Notes: generated from the letters alone by a model not told the origin. A stretch of DNA of 52,488 bases from Nemertoderma westbladi (GCA_032718475.1 JAUCBJ010006643.1:1-52488), one strand, 5' to 3'; numbered from the stretch's first letter, positions 1-9,972 are shown. Numbers and translations: made by a program.

Positions 1-380
1 ACTGACATTCATGTCTGGAAATTTGTATGCTAGTAGTGTGGTAATGTAATGGTAAACAGGACAAAAATTAAACTGTATATACATTATACAGTAGCTGTAG
101 CCTACATCAGTAGTTGATGTACAGTATAAATTTATAAAAATGTGACATAGTGACTGACACCAGAAAGACAACCTTTTAGGATAATAATGATAATGATATA
201 ACAAAAATGGATATGGCAATAATATATGTACGCCTTATGTATGATGTAGTCGTCATATAAATGACGAACTCTAGGCCTACTGTAAAATACTTTACAATAG
301 ATATTCAAAGAATGTTATCTTATTTGCTTACTTATGATATGATATTAATCAAAATGGTTTAAAGTGAGCAAGAGGGAAAT
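1..380. other. AT-rich sequence without a recognised gene
   Basis: No coding pattern, repeat unit or transposon end is visible on either strand before the gag-like pseudogene begins. Confidence 0.5.
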
Positions 381-1390
381 TCAAACTGATTCGTTCTCTA
401 CCCTTATTTCTCGCTCTTTGCGCTCCTCGTTCTCCTTCTCATCTTGCTCTCTACAGTTCCTGGCCACCCTCTCGGCCCTCTCTCTACACTCCCTCGCTAA
501 CTCTCTCTCTTTCTCCAACAGCGCAGTTTTCTCATCCAACTGCCTCTCTAATTCTTTCTGGTCTAGCGCCACCATGTCTAATTGACACGCCAGATCTATC
601 TCTAACACCCTTCTTGCTTTCGCGGAGGATGTAGCGGACTTGTCGGTCATGATGGACTCCCGTCGCCTCCCTGTCCTACTAACTTTCCCCCGCTTTCTGG
701 GGTTCTCGCTAACCGACGAGACCGAATCCTCGGGGTTAACCTCGGGTTCACCCTCGTGCGGATCTGCCCAACCCACTAACTTAATTCCCCTAGCATCCAC
801 TAAATACTGCCCTACGTACACTACCTCAGGCTCCATAACCCCGGATCGCCACAGTTCGAATAGTTCGGTGGCGCTCGCTCTCTCACTCGCCAGTTCTCCC
901 TGCCCGAAACGGACTAGATATCAGAAATGTTTATTCGACTCACGTAGCCGCTGGCTCAACTTCCCTTGGTTCACCTTCGCCCCCTCTCTGGCCTCCTTGA
1001 GCTGTTTCTTCATGGCGTTGTAGGCCCGTCGAAGCAGATTGCTGGTTCCGACATCCTCGTCGCCGACATCTCCTCCCCCTCTCCTGGTTCGGCGTCGTAC
1101 CGGCGGCCCCACCGTCGCCGTTCCGGTGGGCCATCCGTCGCCCTCGGCCTGTGGCTGGCCGGTGACTTCGGTACCTGGACCGCCGTCGTGCCTCGACTCC
1201 TCCCTTCCTCCTGGTAGACGGCCGCCCTCCGCTTGGGCTGCCGGATCGTCTCTAGCCGGCGAATCCGGCGTCGCGGGTCGATACCGTCGCGTCGCGGCCT
1301 CGCGGATCGTTAGGTTGGTGTCGTCCAGGGTCCGCGGCGGTGTACTCTCTCCCTCTAAATCTCAGGGCTCATTTCCTGTAGTGACGGTGA
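381..1390 (-). pseudogene. gag-like coiled-coil retroelement gene, broken
   Basis: A single minus-strand frame reads from about 1390 to 381, broken by one in-frame TGA at 921-923. The part before the stop is rich in Arg, Pro and Gly and ends in a helical Lys/Glu stretch (AYNAMKKQLKEAREGAK). After the stop the frame goes on through ELFELWRSG and VVYVGQYLVDARG to a long charged coiled coil (ELERQLDEKTALLEKERELA) and ends at 381. A charged, coiled-coil, cysteine-free protein with Arg/Pro-rich start resembles the N-terminal gag of invertebrate LTR retrotransposons, but I see no zinc knuckle, protease or pol nearby, so the family is a guess. The upstream ATG near 1370 is out of frame. It looks like a 5' fragment of an element truncated on the left. 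Confidence 0.45.
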
Positions 1391-1575
1391 CGGTGCAAGA
1401 TGTCACCGGTCTGCACTCAACTAATGACTGAATAACTGAAATGGTAGCTCAACACATTGGGAATATATCTAATCATTCCTACATTACCGTGGCCTCTCTC
1501 CAGTGGATGCTTTCTCCCGCTCCTATTGGCTTATAACCTACTTCACGCCTCTCACCTCTGTGGGAGTGCTTCCCT

Positions 1576-1597
1576 CCCCCCCCCCCCCCCCCCCCCC
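1576..1597. repeat. poly-C tract (22 bp)
   Basis: An uninterrupted run of 22 C. Several G/C homopolymers of 10 bp or more occur in this window, often next to transposon ends. Confidence 0.9.
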
Positions 1598-1686
1598 TGT
1601 TGGTTGTTTGCTCTCTCGAGGTGGTTTGACCTCCAACCTCCCTTTGTGTGGCTTTTGGGGTGTGTGTTATCCCCATTATTTGGTGT

Positions 1687-1718
1687 GATACGAGATTGGT
1701 TGTTATCAATCTCGTATC
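1687..1718. repeat. Perfect 12-bp stem hairpin
   Basis: GATACGAGATTG at 1687-1698 is followed, after an 8-base loop, by its exact reverse complement at 1707-1718. It lies 16 bp inside the left piggyBac end and may be a transposase-binding subterminal inverted repeat. Confidence 0.85.
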
Positions 1719-1779
1719 TCCAATATTGCTGAAAAAGGCGCCACTTCCCAACTTTATGGGGGTAATGGAGTGGAATTGA

Positions 1780-2254
1780 ATCCGCTCACAACCTCCTGAG
1801 GATAATAATGGTTGTTGGAAGGAGATAGAAGCCCCAACATGGCGAAAAAAACATCCAACTTATACTACAAAATTTGACTTGCAGAATGAAAAGTTAGTAA
1901 AGGAAAATGTAGAGCTTCAATTGGCTGAGCTCACACCAGTAGAGTTATTTGAAAAAATGTATGACTCAGAAATTCTGAATTTATTCAAAGTAGAGAGTAT
2001 TCGCTATGCTCATGAACAGAAAAATGAGCCCAATTTTGATCTATCAACTGATGAACTTAAGTCATTTATTGGTTTCCTGTTCTATACATCATATCATACA
2101 TTAGCCGCAGAACATTTTTATTGGTGTAATGATGATGATATGCACTTGCGATTTGTTGCGGTTTGAAGGGTGCGGGTCAAGGCCACAAACTTATTGTGGA
2201 AAGTGTGAGGTTACCCTTTGTGTTGACTGTTTTGCTCCCTACCACACTCAATAA
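1780..2254 (+). pseudogene. piggyBac transposase remnant, catalytic core deleted
   Basis: The first frame (1780-2166) encodes the N-terminal part of a piggyBac-type transposase: LTPVELFEKMYDSEI, SIRYAHEQ, then LSTDELKSFIGFLFY and the YW dipeptide that follow one another in the Pfam DDE_Tnp_1_7 family. It stops at 2164-2166. In another frame, 2165-2254 encodes the end of the family: YCGKCEVTLCVDCFAPYHT followed by a stop, which matches the C-terminal cysteine-rich zinc finger. The whole DDD catalytic region between them, some 300 or more residues, is missing. This is a non-autonomous deletion derivative and not a functional gene. No start Met was identified; an in-frame TGA precedes the frame at 1777-1779. 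Confidence 0.75.
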
Positions 2255-2546
2255 TTTGGTATTATAGATAAATATAAGATAAATATATGGTAAATCTAAT
2301 ATTTAATTTTAATTCTTGAATCTATGGAACTAATCTCTGAACTATGAAAATAGCAGTAAATCATGGTATTTTTATATATGCTATTTACCAGTGGCATCAT
2401 ATGAGATCAGTCAAAAAATATAGGAAGGGTTACATTTTTTCGAATTTTTTTTTCAAATTATTCTTGATTACCCCCCAAAACCTAAGAAAATGAAAAAAAA
2501 AATATAATTATCACCCAGCTTCTAGTTGCGGTAAATAATGGGTTAA

Positions 2547-3168
2547 ATATCAGTGTAGCACGAACCCTCTTATTTATTACACTGCTTCTGGGGTCTAACG
2601 TATATCCTCGACAGGTCACTCGTGGGCCGACAGTATGATCCCTGAGCGAAACCGGAAATTACATGGGAAGGGAGGTAGGCATTCTACTAGAGAGTGTCTG
2701 TGGAATCGTATAATGGTGTTTCGACTATCTCACAACCGATGAAAGATATCCCTCTGGTGACCTTTACTGGGAGGAGTTCCCTTACAGAATGTAACTATTG
2801 CGCCCAAATAAATATAAATCAATAAAATGCACTCAAATGTCCCCCTATTCCAACTATGACTTAAAATGACCACTATTTCTTATTCCCCCCATTAGCTATA
2901 ATAATTATTAAGATTTCCTACTAAATACTCGATATAAACTGTAATAATGTATTGCTTCAACTTCTTTCCGAATAGCACTAATATTATTTATCTAAGAAAA
3001 AAAGCAAAAAATTCGAGTCTACTTTCTTACTTACTAACTTAACACTTTAACTATTTACCTACTTTTAAAAAAGATCCCATAGCACTATCTAGGTGTTGAC
3101 TAACGTGTTCTTGAATATACTGAAAATTATCATTTAATGTCAATTTGACATCAAGGCGCGGTTCGGTG
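2547..3168. other. Spacer between two DNA transposons
   Basis: AT-rich sequence with no supported coding region between the piggyBac remnant and the next transposon. Confidence 0.5.
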
Positions 3169-3176
3169 AGTTCATA

Positions 3177-3212
3177 TATATCGTGACCATAGAGCCAGAA
3201 CAACACACACCA
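3177..3212 (+). repeat. Left terminal inverted repeat
   Basis: 36 bp starting TATATCGTGACCATAGAG. The partner at 7331-7366 differs at two positions. The core ends in AACACACACCA, which is itself a copy of the subterminal motif. Confidence 0.85.
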
Positions 3213-3390
3213 AAAAATGTGGTTTCGAGAAAAATACAAAAAACCTTCTCATTTCACTCCACATGGATCCCGTCTCCTAAAATTTTCGACAGAGGTCTGG
3301 GAAGATACAATGATATATTTTATTATAGTGTCTAGTATTCAGAATTAATTTTCTTAATGAAAAAAACGGTTTTTTTCGTTATTTTTGAAA

Positions 3391-3490
3391 GAGGCAAAAC
3401 AACACATACTGAAATTTAACATTACTCTAGTCGGTGTGTGTTGTTTTACCTCTAGGATTTTGTCACAGAAACAGAACAACTCACATCATT
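3391..3490. repeat. Left subterminal repeats
   Basis: Three more copies of the terminal motif: GAGGCAAAACAACACATAC near 3391, an inverted copy (GTGTGTGTTGTTTTACCTC) near 3436, and a diverged copy (ACAGAACAACTCACATC) near 3473. Such clusters usually bind the transposase. Confidence 0.65.
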
Positions 3491-3763
3491 CCTCGACTAT
3501 TGAATGGTTTTTGTTGTTTTTCCTGGCAAAGTGTGATAGATATTTAAATGGGAAATGTTTAACATTACAAATATTAAAATTAAATCAAATTTTAGCATTT
3601 AATTAAGCAATTAAATCATGAGGATATGCAAACCTAGACTGACATACTGTTTATTATACAGTAGTGTTAAATTACACATTATTATACTGTTTACTTGTTT
3701 TTTATAGGCCTACTGTTTATTATTACAGTTGTAGTAACTTTCTGTTTTTTAGCAGTTTTTTTA

Positions 3764-4979
3764 TCAGTTATCTATATACATATCTTCGTATTCATCTTCT
3801 ACATCGGAGCTTGCTAGCTCATCTGCAACAGTAGCAGAGGTCTTTATATTCCAATACCATTGATGGTATGCTCCCGGTATTACTCCAGAATTACACAACC
3901 CAATCAAATCCTTCTTCAGCTTCGGAGAGACCCTTGGCATTTTGGCATATGCAGGTGGAGGAAGTTTCACCCTCCTCCCAACTGGGCCGTTTCGCATCGT
4001 TGGTTTCTGCAAATGCACTTGTTCCATGTCTCCATTGCATGCTGTTTTGTAGAATATACGGACCTCTGTATCACATTGTTCAAATCGCATAACATGTAGT
4101 TTAGCCCATGGGACTTTTTCTCCTTTGGAGTTTGAGAGATCTAGTGGAAATAGGTATTCACTATTCTTCCAGTTGTAAATATCACTCGTTTTGATTCCTT
4201 CAACTTCATAATGGGATGGTGTAACACGAGCTCCACTCAGTATTGGGATCCAGTCATTGGGAACCCAAGCTTGTGTACTTTTAGATGCATGTTCTATTCT
4301 TGAGTGCATCGAATCAGCACTGAGGTAGGTATGGCCAGGAAGAAGATACAGTAAAACGATCGTCTTGATGTTTTTACTTTGGAGAAGAAAACAGTAAAAC
4401 ATAGTTAATACCAAGCGGTTCCTATTTTGTCCACCGCAGCAATCACACTGAGCAAATATCCCACTAGCTTCGGGATGATTTAGATCTATCCACAGCAGTT
4501 CCTTCCAGAGGCAACTCGCTATTTCATTTGATCCGCGCTTTACGATTGTCTGGTCCCAAAAGTAACAGCATCCACGTTTGGATTTAGTATGGAAGACAGT
4601 AAAATTGTAAGCAGCTAACTTTCTAGAAAACCCAAGCAGCATACTTTTGCCCAATGGAGTGTTTAGAACCTTTTCCAAATCAAACGTTATACTAAGTAAA
4701 CCTTGATCACTCCTTGAACGCTCCTCTAATTTTTCTTTCTGTTCATATATCGCCTCCTTCTCTTTCATATGCTCATCGTAACCCTCGACAACTTCACCGC
4801 GGTCATGTCTGAAGCAAAGAACACACTTATCCTTTTTGGGTACATGGACAGAAATGTTATATTCTCTAAAAATTTCTGTAAATTTCCAAAAGTGAACAGG
4901 TTCTTCCTTTTCTATCTCAGCTCCGTTTTCTAATTCCTTTGTATACTTCGCGTATATAACGGGCAATGACTTTAACTGG
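3764..4979 (-). CDS. DUF7869-type transposase-like protein, C-terminal exon
   Basis: The frame (400 residues from 4966) begins in the middle of a domain, so it continues an upstream exon. It has the conserved order of the DUF7869 family as I remember it: PKKDKCVLC (44-51), then TFDLEKVLNTP with Asp96, YFWDQTIVKRGSNEIASCL with Glu148, QCDCCGGQNRNR with Asp175, and GHTYLSADSMHSRIE with His212, Asp218 and His221. Spaced acidic residues after predicted strands suggest an RNase H-like DDE/D nuclease fold; this is inference. The end is strongly acidic (SSDVEDEYEDMYIDN). It lies in the transposon at 3177-7366, so it is probably its transposase. No internal stop is seen. The true exon start is near 4979, within or beside the 9-bp repeat shared with the first exon. 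Confidence 0.75.
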
Positions 4980-5667
4980 CTTTATTTAATCTTATGAAAG
5001 TGGAGCACAATTCCGACATTACTGCAAATCATAAAATCTTATTTAAATTTTGTACTGTGTGTGTGCCCTAGCATTCCACCAGTTTTCCATTGGTAACATA
5101 TTTACTTACAATAGGCCTATAGGGTTCCTGCGTTCTGTGGTCTGACTTCTGTTTTGGGCTAGGTGGTAACAGAGTTGATGGTGCGATTAATTTAGGTCAT
5201 TGGTGCATTATAGATAGGCTTGGCTAATTCCCTGTCCAGCTGACGAGGTGTCGAGGATTAGCGCGTACTGGTCCAAGACACCAAAACGCAACCATATTTT
5301 TCACAAATTAATTATTTTTGCCTCAGTCATACCCCTTTCACGGCGACAAAATTGTCATATATTTTCTTATAGAATATAGGCTTAGCTATTGTGCAGTTTA
5401 TTAACGGTATCATTTAGTGTATGGTGGGTAGGCTTAGGGTTAGGGTTGCGACACATACCTGTATGTTTAGCATGTATTTATATTATTGTTTGTGTTTGTG
5501 TGTTTGTTGTTCTTCGATGACCCTAGGGGTCGAGAAATATTTTGGGCTAAATGTCCTGATTCTATATTTTTTATTGGGGGTGTAAGACTCCTGTTCTTCC
5601 ATTAATTTAATTTAATATATACATACCAACCTCCTATTAGTCAGTATGTCGTTAACATCAATTATCA
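4980..5667 (-). other. Intron or insertion flanked by a 9-bp repeat
   Basis: The two coding halves are interrupted here. TTTAACTGG occurs at both edges (4971-4979 and 5668-5676), so one copy plus the segment can be removed to leave a continuous frame (PPQL followed by KSLPVIYAKY). This is what a target-site duplication would look like. No clear inverted repeats lie inside the segment. It may be an intron that arose by insertion or a small element that broke the gene. Splice sites could also be GTATAT near 5688 with CAG near 4978, at the cost of a few residues. Confidence 0.5.
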
Positions 5668-6479
5668 TTTAACTGGGGTGGAATATACTTCTTGTTAGTT
5701 TTTTTCCTCGTATAATGAGAGGGCACAGCTGGTAGAGATTCTATAAAATCTCTAACCTTGTTGGTTCTTTTAACTGGTGTTTTATTCTTAGGCTCATGGC
5801 GACCTCGTTCATCTTTCTTAGCAATAAAGTTGCCCGTCCTTCTCTGCCGTACATGGCGCAGTTTGGCTAAACTTATATCCAAAGTTGCTGTAAGAAATCT
5901 TCGACACACATCTACCAGTTCACCTCCTTTAGGCATATTATACGACACTGTTTCAAATTTTCGTGCAGGTTTGTCTTCATTATAGTGCCTCTTAACCGGC
6001 TTTATATTTTGTCTTGCCAGAAGCCAATCATTTTTTTGAACCTCATTTAGCTTATAGTAGCCAGTGAAAACAGCTTTCCGATCATCTTCGGTCCATTCTT
6101 TACAGGCATTTGGACATCGCTTTGCCGAACAGCATGGGTTTTCTCTCACAACTTTTGCAGGTCGTCGCACCTTTTCCTTCTTATTATTTTTGGTGAAATA
6201 TTCCTTACCAGATGATTTAGCGGACTTACGCACATTACATTTCCATGCTGCTTTATTGGCCTTCTTTCGCCCCTTGCCAGGCTTCCTCATATGTTTCCCT
6301 ACGACGTCATTGCTATTGACTGGAAGGACATAATACCTAGACACATTTGAAGTAGCATTATCTTCATCATCACTAGAACTAGATGATGCAATATTATCTG
6401 ACTCTGTAAACTCCAAGTCATGAACATTCTCCATTTGTACATTGGCATCACCCACTGGTGAATTCACAATTGAGCACAT
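5658..6479 (-). CDS. DUF7869-type transposase-like protein, N-terminal exon
   Basis: 273 codons from an ATG at 6479. A Ser/Asp-rich acidic segment (about 31-42) is followed by a Lys/Arg-rich stretch (63-112), probably nuclear targeting or DNA binding. A cysteine cluster (Cys116, 117, 122, 126) comes next in NPCCSAKRCPNACKEW. The C-terminal third has the hallmark order of this family: VCRRFLTATLDIS, DERGRHEPKNKT and FIESLPAVPSHYTRKKTN, which normally runs straight into the part encoded at 3764-4979. The frame stops at 5658, just after the 9-bp repeat. Together the halves give about 670 residues, a normal length for such proteins. It is the candidate transposase gene of this transposon. Confidence 0.75.
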   Translation of the reverse strand: MCSIVNSPVGDANVQMENVHDLEFTESDNIASSSSSDDEDNATSNVSRYYVLPVNSNDVVGKHMRKPGKGRKKANKAAWKCNVRKSAKSSGKEYFTKNNKKEKVRRPAKVVRENPCCSAKRCPNACKEWTEDDRKAVFTGYYKLNEVQKNDWLLARQNIKPVKRHYNEDKPARKFETVSYNMPKGGELVDVCRRFLTATLDISLAKLRHVRQRRTGNFIAKKDERGRHEPKNKTPVKRTNKVRDFIESLPAVPSHYTRKKTNKKYIPPQLNDN

Positions 6480-6765
6480 ATGATTTAAATGATAATTTCT
6501 ATAAATAGCCCTAACTCCGTTATAACTAATTTTAAAATAAGTATTATGTTAATTTAAGTTTGATTCAATACTAACATGATTTAAAAATATTACTTTAAAA
6601 AACTGTACTCAAATAGTTTATGACTAAACGTCCATTTTTGACGACTTGTTTTTTGCTGTGTTTTAGTCCCAGCGGCAAAAAAGTCCCTTATCGCGACAAA
6701 AAAACGCGGCAGTGAAATATGGTTCCAAAAAAAGAGGCCAAAATTATTGGATGATGTTAAGATGT

Positions 6766-6969
6766 TTAAAATCGCAGGTGCTCAGCTGCAAAATAATCAC
6801 ATGCTGTCCCTAGTATATCTGTATCAAAACTTTCAACTGGTTCGACTAAAACTCGATTGAAGTTAATAACCACGGATCCATCATCATTAAGAACAGAATT
6901 CACATCACGTAATAGACCTGACATTGTTTGTGGCCGAAAAGGCTCATCATCAAATCCTAAAAACGACAT
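6766..6969 (-). CDS. Small ORF in the transposon, possible 5' exon
   Basis: 67 codons starting ATG at 6969, MSFLGFDDEPFRPQTM, with an acidic C-terminal half. It lies upstream of the transposase-like gene, on its strand and inside the element. It could be a first exon or an accessory peptide. I recognise no domain and no clear splice donor, so it may be chance. Confidence 0.2.
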   Translation of the reverse strand: MSFLGFDDEPFRPQTMSGLLRDVNSVLNDDGSVVINFNRVLVEPVESFDTDILGTACDYFAAEHLRF

Positions 6970-7129
6970 TACTGTACCGGTAATCTACATTACCCGATTA
7001 AATCGTGTCGATGTGTGGAATAGTTCATATTAATCAAATTTGCCGCCAATTTAAATACATATTCCAGAATAAATTGGCTTCTTTTGATTCGTTGACGTTT
7101 ATCATATTCATGAGTTGCCATACATTGCA

Positions 7130-7222
7130 TTGTGTGGTATGGGTTATTTTGCCTCTGCTAGGGTGTGTGTGAGATGTTTTCCTTCGAATACGTGTGGTAT
7201 GTGTTGTTTTACCTCTGATAGT
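7130..7222. repeat. Right subterminal repeats
   Basis: Copies of the same motif in the opposite orientation: GTGGTATGGGTTATTTTGCCTC near 7133 (key part TTATTTTGCCTC), a weaker GTGTGTGTGAGATGTTTTCC near 7161, and GTATGTGTTGTTTTACCTC near 7199. They mirror the left cluster. Confidence 0.65.
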
Positions 7223-7330
7223 TTTCAACTTCCTTCTAAACGGACTGACATACAAGTCTAGGATTTTAACATAAGATGTAGAATGCCATCTTGAGTAATT
7301 TTGGCGAAAAAATTTTTTTTTGAAAAATTG

Positions 7331-7366
7331 TGGTATGTGTCGTTCTGGCTCTATGGTCACGATATA
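7331..7366 (-). repeat. Right terminal inverted repeat
   Basis: Reverse complement of the left end with two substitutions. It is followed directly by AGTTCTATA, the right copy of the target duplication. Confidence 0.85.
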
Positions 7367-7375
7367 AGTTCTATA

Positions 7376-8154
7376 TAAGTAAACAAACGCCGGTTGGTCG
7401 GTGGTGGAGTAGATTGGGAGTTGTTGGAGGGAGTTTTGCGTTTCCGAGAAAAGAGTTGAGTGAAGCTAACATGAGGATCCAGTTACTATAAAATTAAATC
7501 AAGATGACTTTGTTGGTGACGATGTGTTGTTGGTCACTGAGAGTCAAGTGAAACGAATCAACAATGCTTATAAGTTGAGTAAAGGTTTAAACAAAAGCAC
7601 AAAAGTATAAAATTTAATGCTTGACTATTCAAAATTATTTTCCTTTGAAGACCAGCACCAATGGAATCATGTATAGAATATATTATCACGCAGGTATTTG
7701 AATACATTTTCGAGAGTACAATAGAGGTGGCCCATAACTTGAACACTCCCTAACCTATGTGTCTTACAGTTTAGTTTTACTGGAAAAGATTCGGTAATGA
7801 CACTATAAGCCCAGATTTCGCCATTAAACCCAGAGATCTTTGCGGCCTTAATGATTCCTGTCATCTCCCACTCTCCCACAAATGCATCATGCATGGCTGT
7901 GTCTGTATAGTCACTACGGATAATTCGGAAACCTTAACTGATGATAGGTCGTGCAATAATTTTGAACTCTTCTCCATTTTCAATTCTCTAGTGTTGTAGT
8001 GTTGTGGCATAATTATTATTATTATATTCTTTAATTCATCCAAAACAATAAATTTGTATCAAGAAAACTAATTGCTGGACATAAGCAATGGTCCTACAGT
8101 AAAATAATTATTTATTTAAATGAACTAAATATGTATGTATGTAGCACAATATTA
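7376..8154. other. No recognised gene
   Basis: Short minus-strand frames (e.g. 7667-7894, 75 codons) have no motif I recognise and no supporting neighbours. Confidence 0.4.
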
Positions 8155-8844
8155 TTAATAAATAGTAAGCATTGATTTCCACCGGGAGCCAGTAATACAA
8201 TTGTTAACAATAGCAATAACTGAGCTATCACTTGAGTCTAACCTTCTAGTTATGCTGTCAATTGATTGAGCACGTAAATGAGTGAACATTGGGATATTGT
8301 TCATTCCAAAAAATAATGACATGCTAGACCTAAACGGTATTTTGAAAAATAAACGTGCTGCCTTATTATACGCTACTTTAAGACGATTGTATACAGAATT
8401 TGAATAATTTAAACGACACCAAAGTGCATTGCAATATATCGGGGTTATAAATGAAATAAATAATAACTGAGACAGTTTCAGCAGGAGACACGCTACATCA
8501 GAACTCGCTAAGTTAAACGGCGGGATATTACTGAGACAGGCAGGAGTAAAGCGAGGTTTTCTCTCATCGCTCAACTCAACAAACAGCGAGCACTCAAACA
8601 TATCGATAACGTCGTTCACAATTGACTTACGCATTCCCTGACCTGATTTCCGTTGCTTAGAAAATGCCGCAGTGCTCTTATTACCAGGTATGCAATCTTG
8701 GAGGAGTTTCTTCGCTTCCTTCAACATTTCATCGCTAAACTTTGACCAGTTTTCCACAACATCAATCAGAACCGATCGTGGAAAACCCATTGTGACGTGG
8801 CCGCACCAAAGGTATGACAATACATCACTTCCACATGTCTGCAT
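8155..8844 (-). pseudogene. Chimeric fragment: ORF1-like part fused to non-LTR RT tail
   Basis: 229 codons with two unrelated halves. Residues 1 to about 127 have the pattern FSDEMLKEAKKLL, an ELSDERKPRF segment and a leucine-rich helix. I have seen this layout in proteins found with invertebrate non-LTR elements (short helix, basic linker, short acidic strand). The second half, from about residue 128 (LLFISFITPIYCNALW, then LKVAYNKAARLFF and FGMNNIPMFTHLRA), matches the extreme C-terminus of jockey/CR1-type reverse transcriptases. The reverse transcriptase core is absent, so the join probably reflects a deletion or nested insertion. The RT tail is the firmer of the two calls. Confidence 0.5.
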
Positions 8845-9016
8845 TCGTTACTCAACGTATTATCCGTTCCAACCGTGCAACTGTACCGGTAACACGGTTT
8901 TAGTGCAGTATGCTTATCTGTATATCTAAACCAACGGTAGTACCTACAGCAGTATAGCTAGCAGTACAGATACAAAGCAAACAGATACTAAAAGCAATTC
9001 TTTTCTTCAATTCAAT

Positions 9017-9514
9017 TCATAAGATGCTATAGATCCAGTTTGCCCAGGGCACACTCTGATTGCTGCTACACATGCTTCCATGAAGCCACCCCACATGTAC
9101 AAATTTGGTGGTGGCACAAGGCAGGAACAGGCTTTGCACTGACATTTCCATTTCAAGCAAACCATACAAATAGCAGTTTTCGCCTGAATAAAATCCAGCG
9201 ATTAGTAAGATCCTCGCTACTTTGACCACCTCTATTGGTGTCTTCAGGCGCAGACCAAAGAACATTTTTAAAGGACTCTTAGCTGTGCCTCCTCTAAGCG
9301 AAACTGTAGGATGTTCGATGCATTCCCATCCCATTTCAGTAACTAGGGCACGAATAGCTTCCAGTAATACTATTCGAGTCATTACCGGGTGTTTATTCAG
9401 GAGTTCTGTTAGTGACAGCGTTTTTCCTTTCTCATAAGTAACAAATCTTCGAACCAACAGTCTTGTTAGTGCCATTTTTTCCAGTTTAAAAGTTTTAGTT
9501 GAATTACTAATCAC
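9017..9514 (-). CDS. Unrecognised 165-codon ORF
   Basis: The frame reads MISNSTKTFKLEKMALTRLL at the start, then a leucine-rich helical middle (MTRIVLLEAIRALVTEMGW) and a cysteine-containing end. The second Met (residue 14) may be the true start. I cannot assign it to a family. It may be a piece of a mobile element, given its neighbours, or an uncharacterised small gene. No introns, signal peptide or clear membrane segment are evident. Confidence 0.25.
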   Translation of the reverse strand: MISNSTKTFKLEKMALTRLLVRRFVTYEKGKTLSLTELLNKHPVMTRIVLLEAIRALVTEMGWECIEHPTVSLRGGTAKSPLKMFFGLRLKTPIEVVKVARILLIAGFYSGENCYLYGLLEMEMSVQSLFLPCATTKFVHVGWLHGSMCSSNQSVPWANWIYSIL

Positions 9515-9764
9515 TATAGGCTAGCCTATCTGACATATAACTAGTTAAGTTGTTCGCGTTTAAAAGTGAGTTAGTTGATTACTAGGAGATGTTTCGATAA
9601 CAACTGTTGAAAAGCTGTATTGAAAAAATGTTTTAATATTAACAGGTTAATATTAACATTATACAGTAGGACAATATAATAATAATACCCACCCAATGAA
9701 TTGTGAGACGGGATGCTCAGGGATCTGGTTACAGGTACAGTCCCAATCCCAATAAACATTAACT

Positions 9765-9803
9765 TGGTCATTTTGGCGGCCAAAACGACCAAAATGGCCA
9801 AAT
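9765..9803. repeat. Palindromic GGTCATTTTGGC/GCCAAAACGACC motif
   Basis: An imperfect palindrome. A close relative, GGTGATTTTGGCCGCCAAAACGACCA, lies at about 11744-11769 (longest shared half GCCAAAACGACCAA). It may mark the ends of a small repeat family. Confidence 0.5.
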
Positions 9804-9949
9804 ATAAATTGCGGCATTCATGAAAGGAACTTCTGAGGCAAGTTGGCTTGGCTTGTCAATCAAAGCCAGTGAATAGAGGCTGAGTGTAAGTAAAGCCCAG
9901 GATGTTGGCAGATAGAAAAAGGCTTCAATTTCCGGACATTCCCTCCCCA

Positions 9950-9972
9950 ACCCCCCCCCCCCCCCCCCCCCC
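9950..9972. repeat. Poly-C tract
   Basis: A run of about 20 C within CCCTCCCCAACCCCC. No gene lies nearby. Confidence 0.85.

Larger units (their letters stand above)
1671..2542 (+). mobile_element. Internally deleted piggyBac element
   Basis: The 872-bp segment starts with CCCCATTATTTGG and ends, read in reverse complement, with CCCATTATTTACC. It is flanked by TTAT at 1667-1670 and TTAA at 2543-2546. The TTAA target and a terminal CCC are typical of the piggyBac superfamily. Inside it are piggyBac N- and C-terminal coding pieces. A perfect hairpin lies just inside the left end, as expected for the subterminal inverted repeats of these elements. One flank has drifted from TTAA, so the left boundary is inferred. 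Confidence 0.6.
3177..7366 (-). mobile_element. 4.2-kb DNA transposon with DUF7869-type gene
   Basis: The ends at 3177-3212 and 7331-7366 are inverted copies, 34 of 36 identical, both beginning TATATCGTGACC when read inward. Just outside them are AGTTCATA (3169-3176) and AGTTCTATA (7367-7375), a target duplication differing by one inserted base. Between the ends are subterminal copies of a motif like RRGGCAAAACAACACAYAC and a split minus-strand gene with a plausible RNase H-like acidic core. The ends match no superfamily signature I can recall (not CACTA, not TTAA). The element belongs with transposons carrying DUF7869 proteins, which are little described. Confidence 0.8.

Noticed and set aside
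5432-5450. Telomere-like TTAGGGTTAGGG
   Set aside because: Only two units in AT-rich sequence; too short for an interstitial telomere.
6766-6969. A certain first exon of the transposon gene
   Set aside because: No donor site or homology supports it, so it is kept only as a low-confidence ORF.
7034-7360. 108-codon minus frame with Thr-His-Thr repeats
   Set aside because: It is produced by the subterminal and terminal repeats of the transposon and has no protein-like composition.
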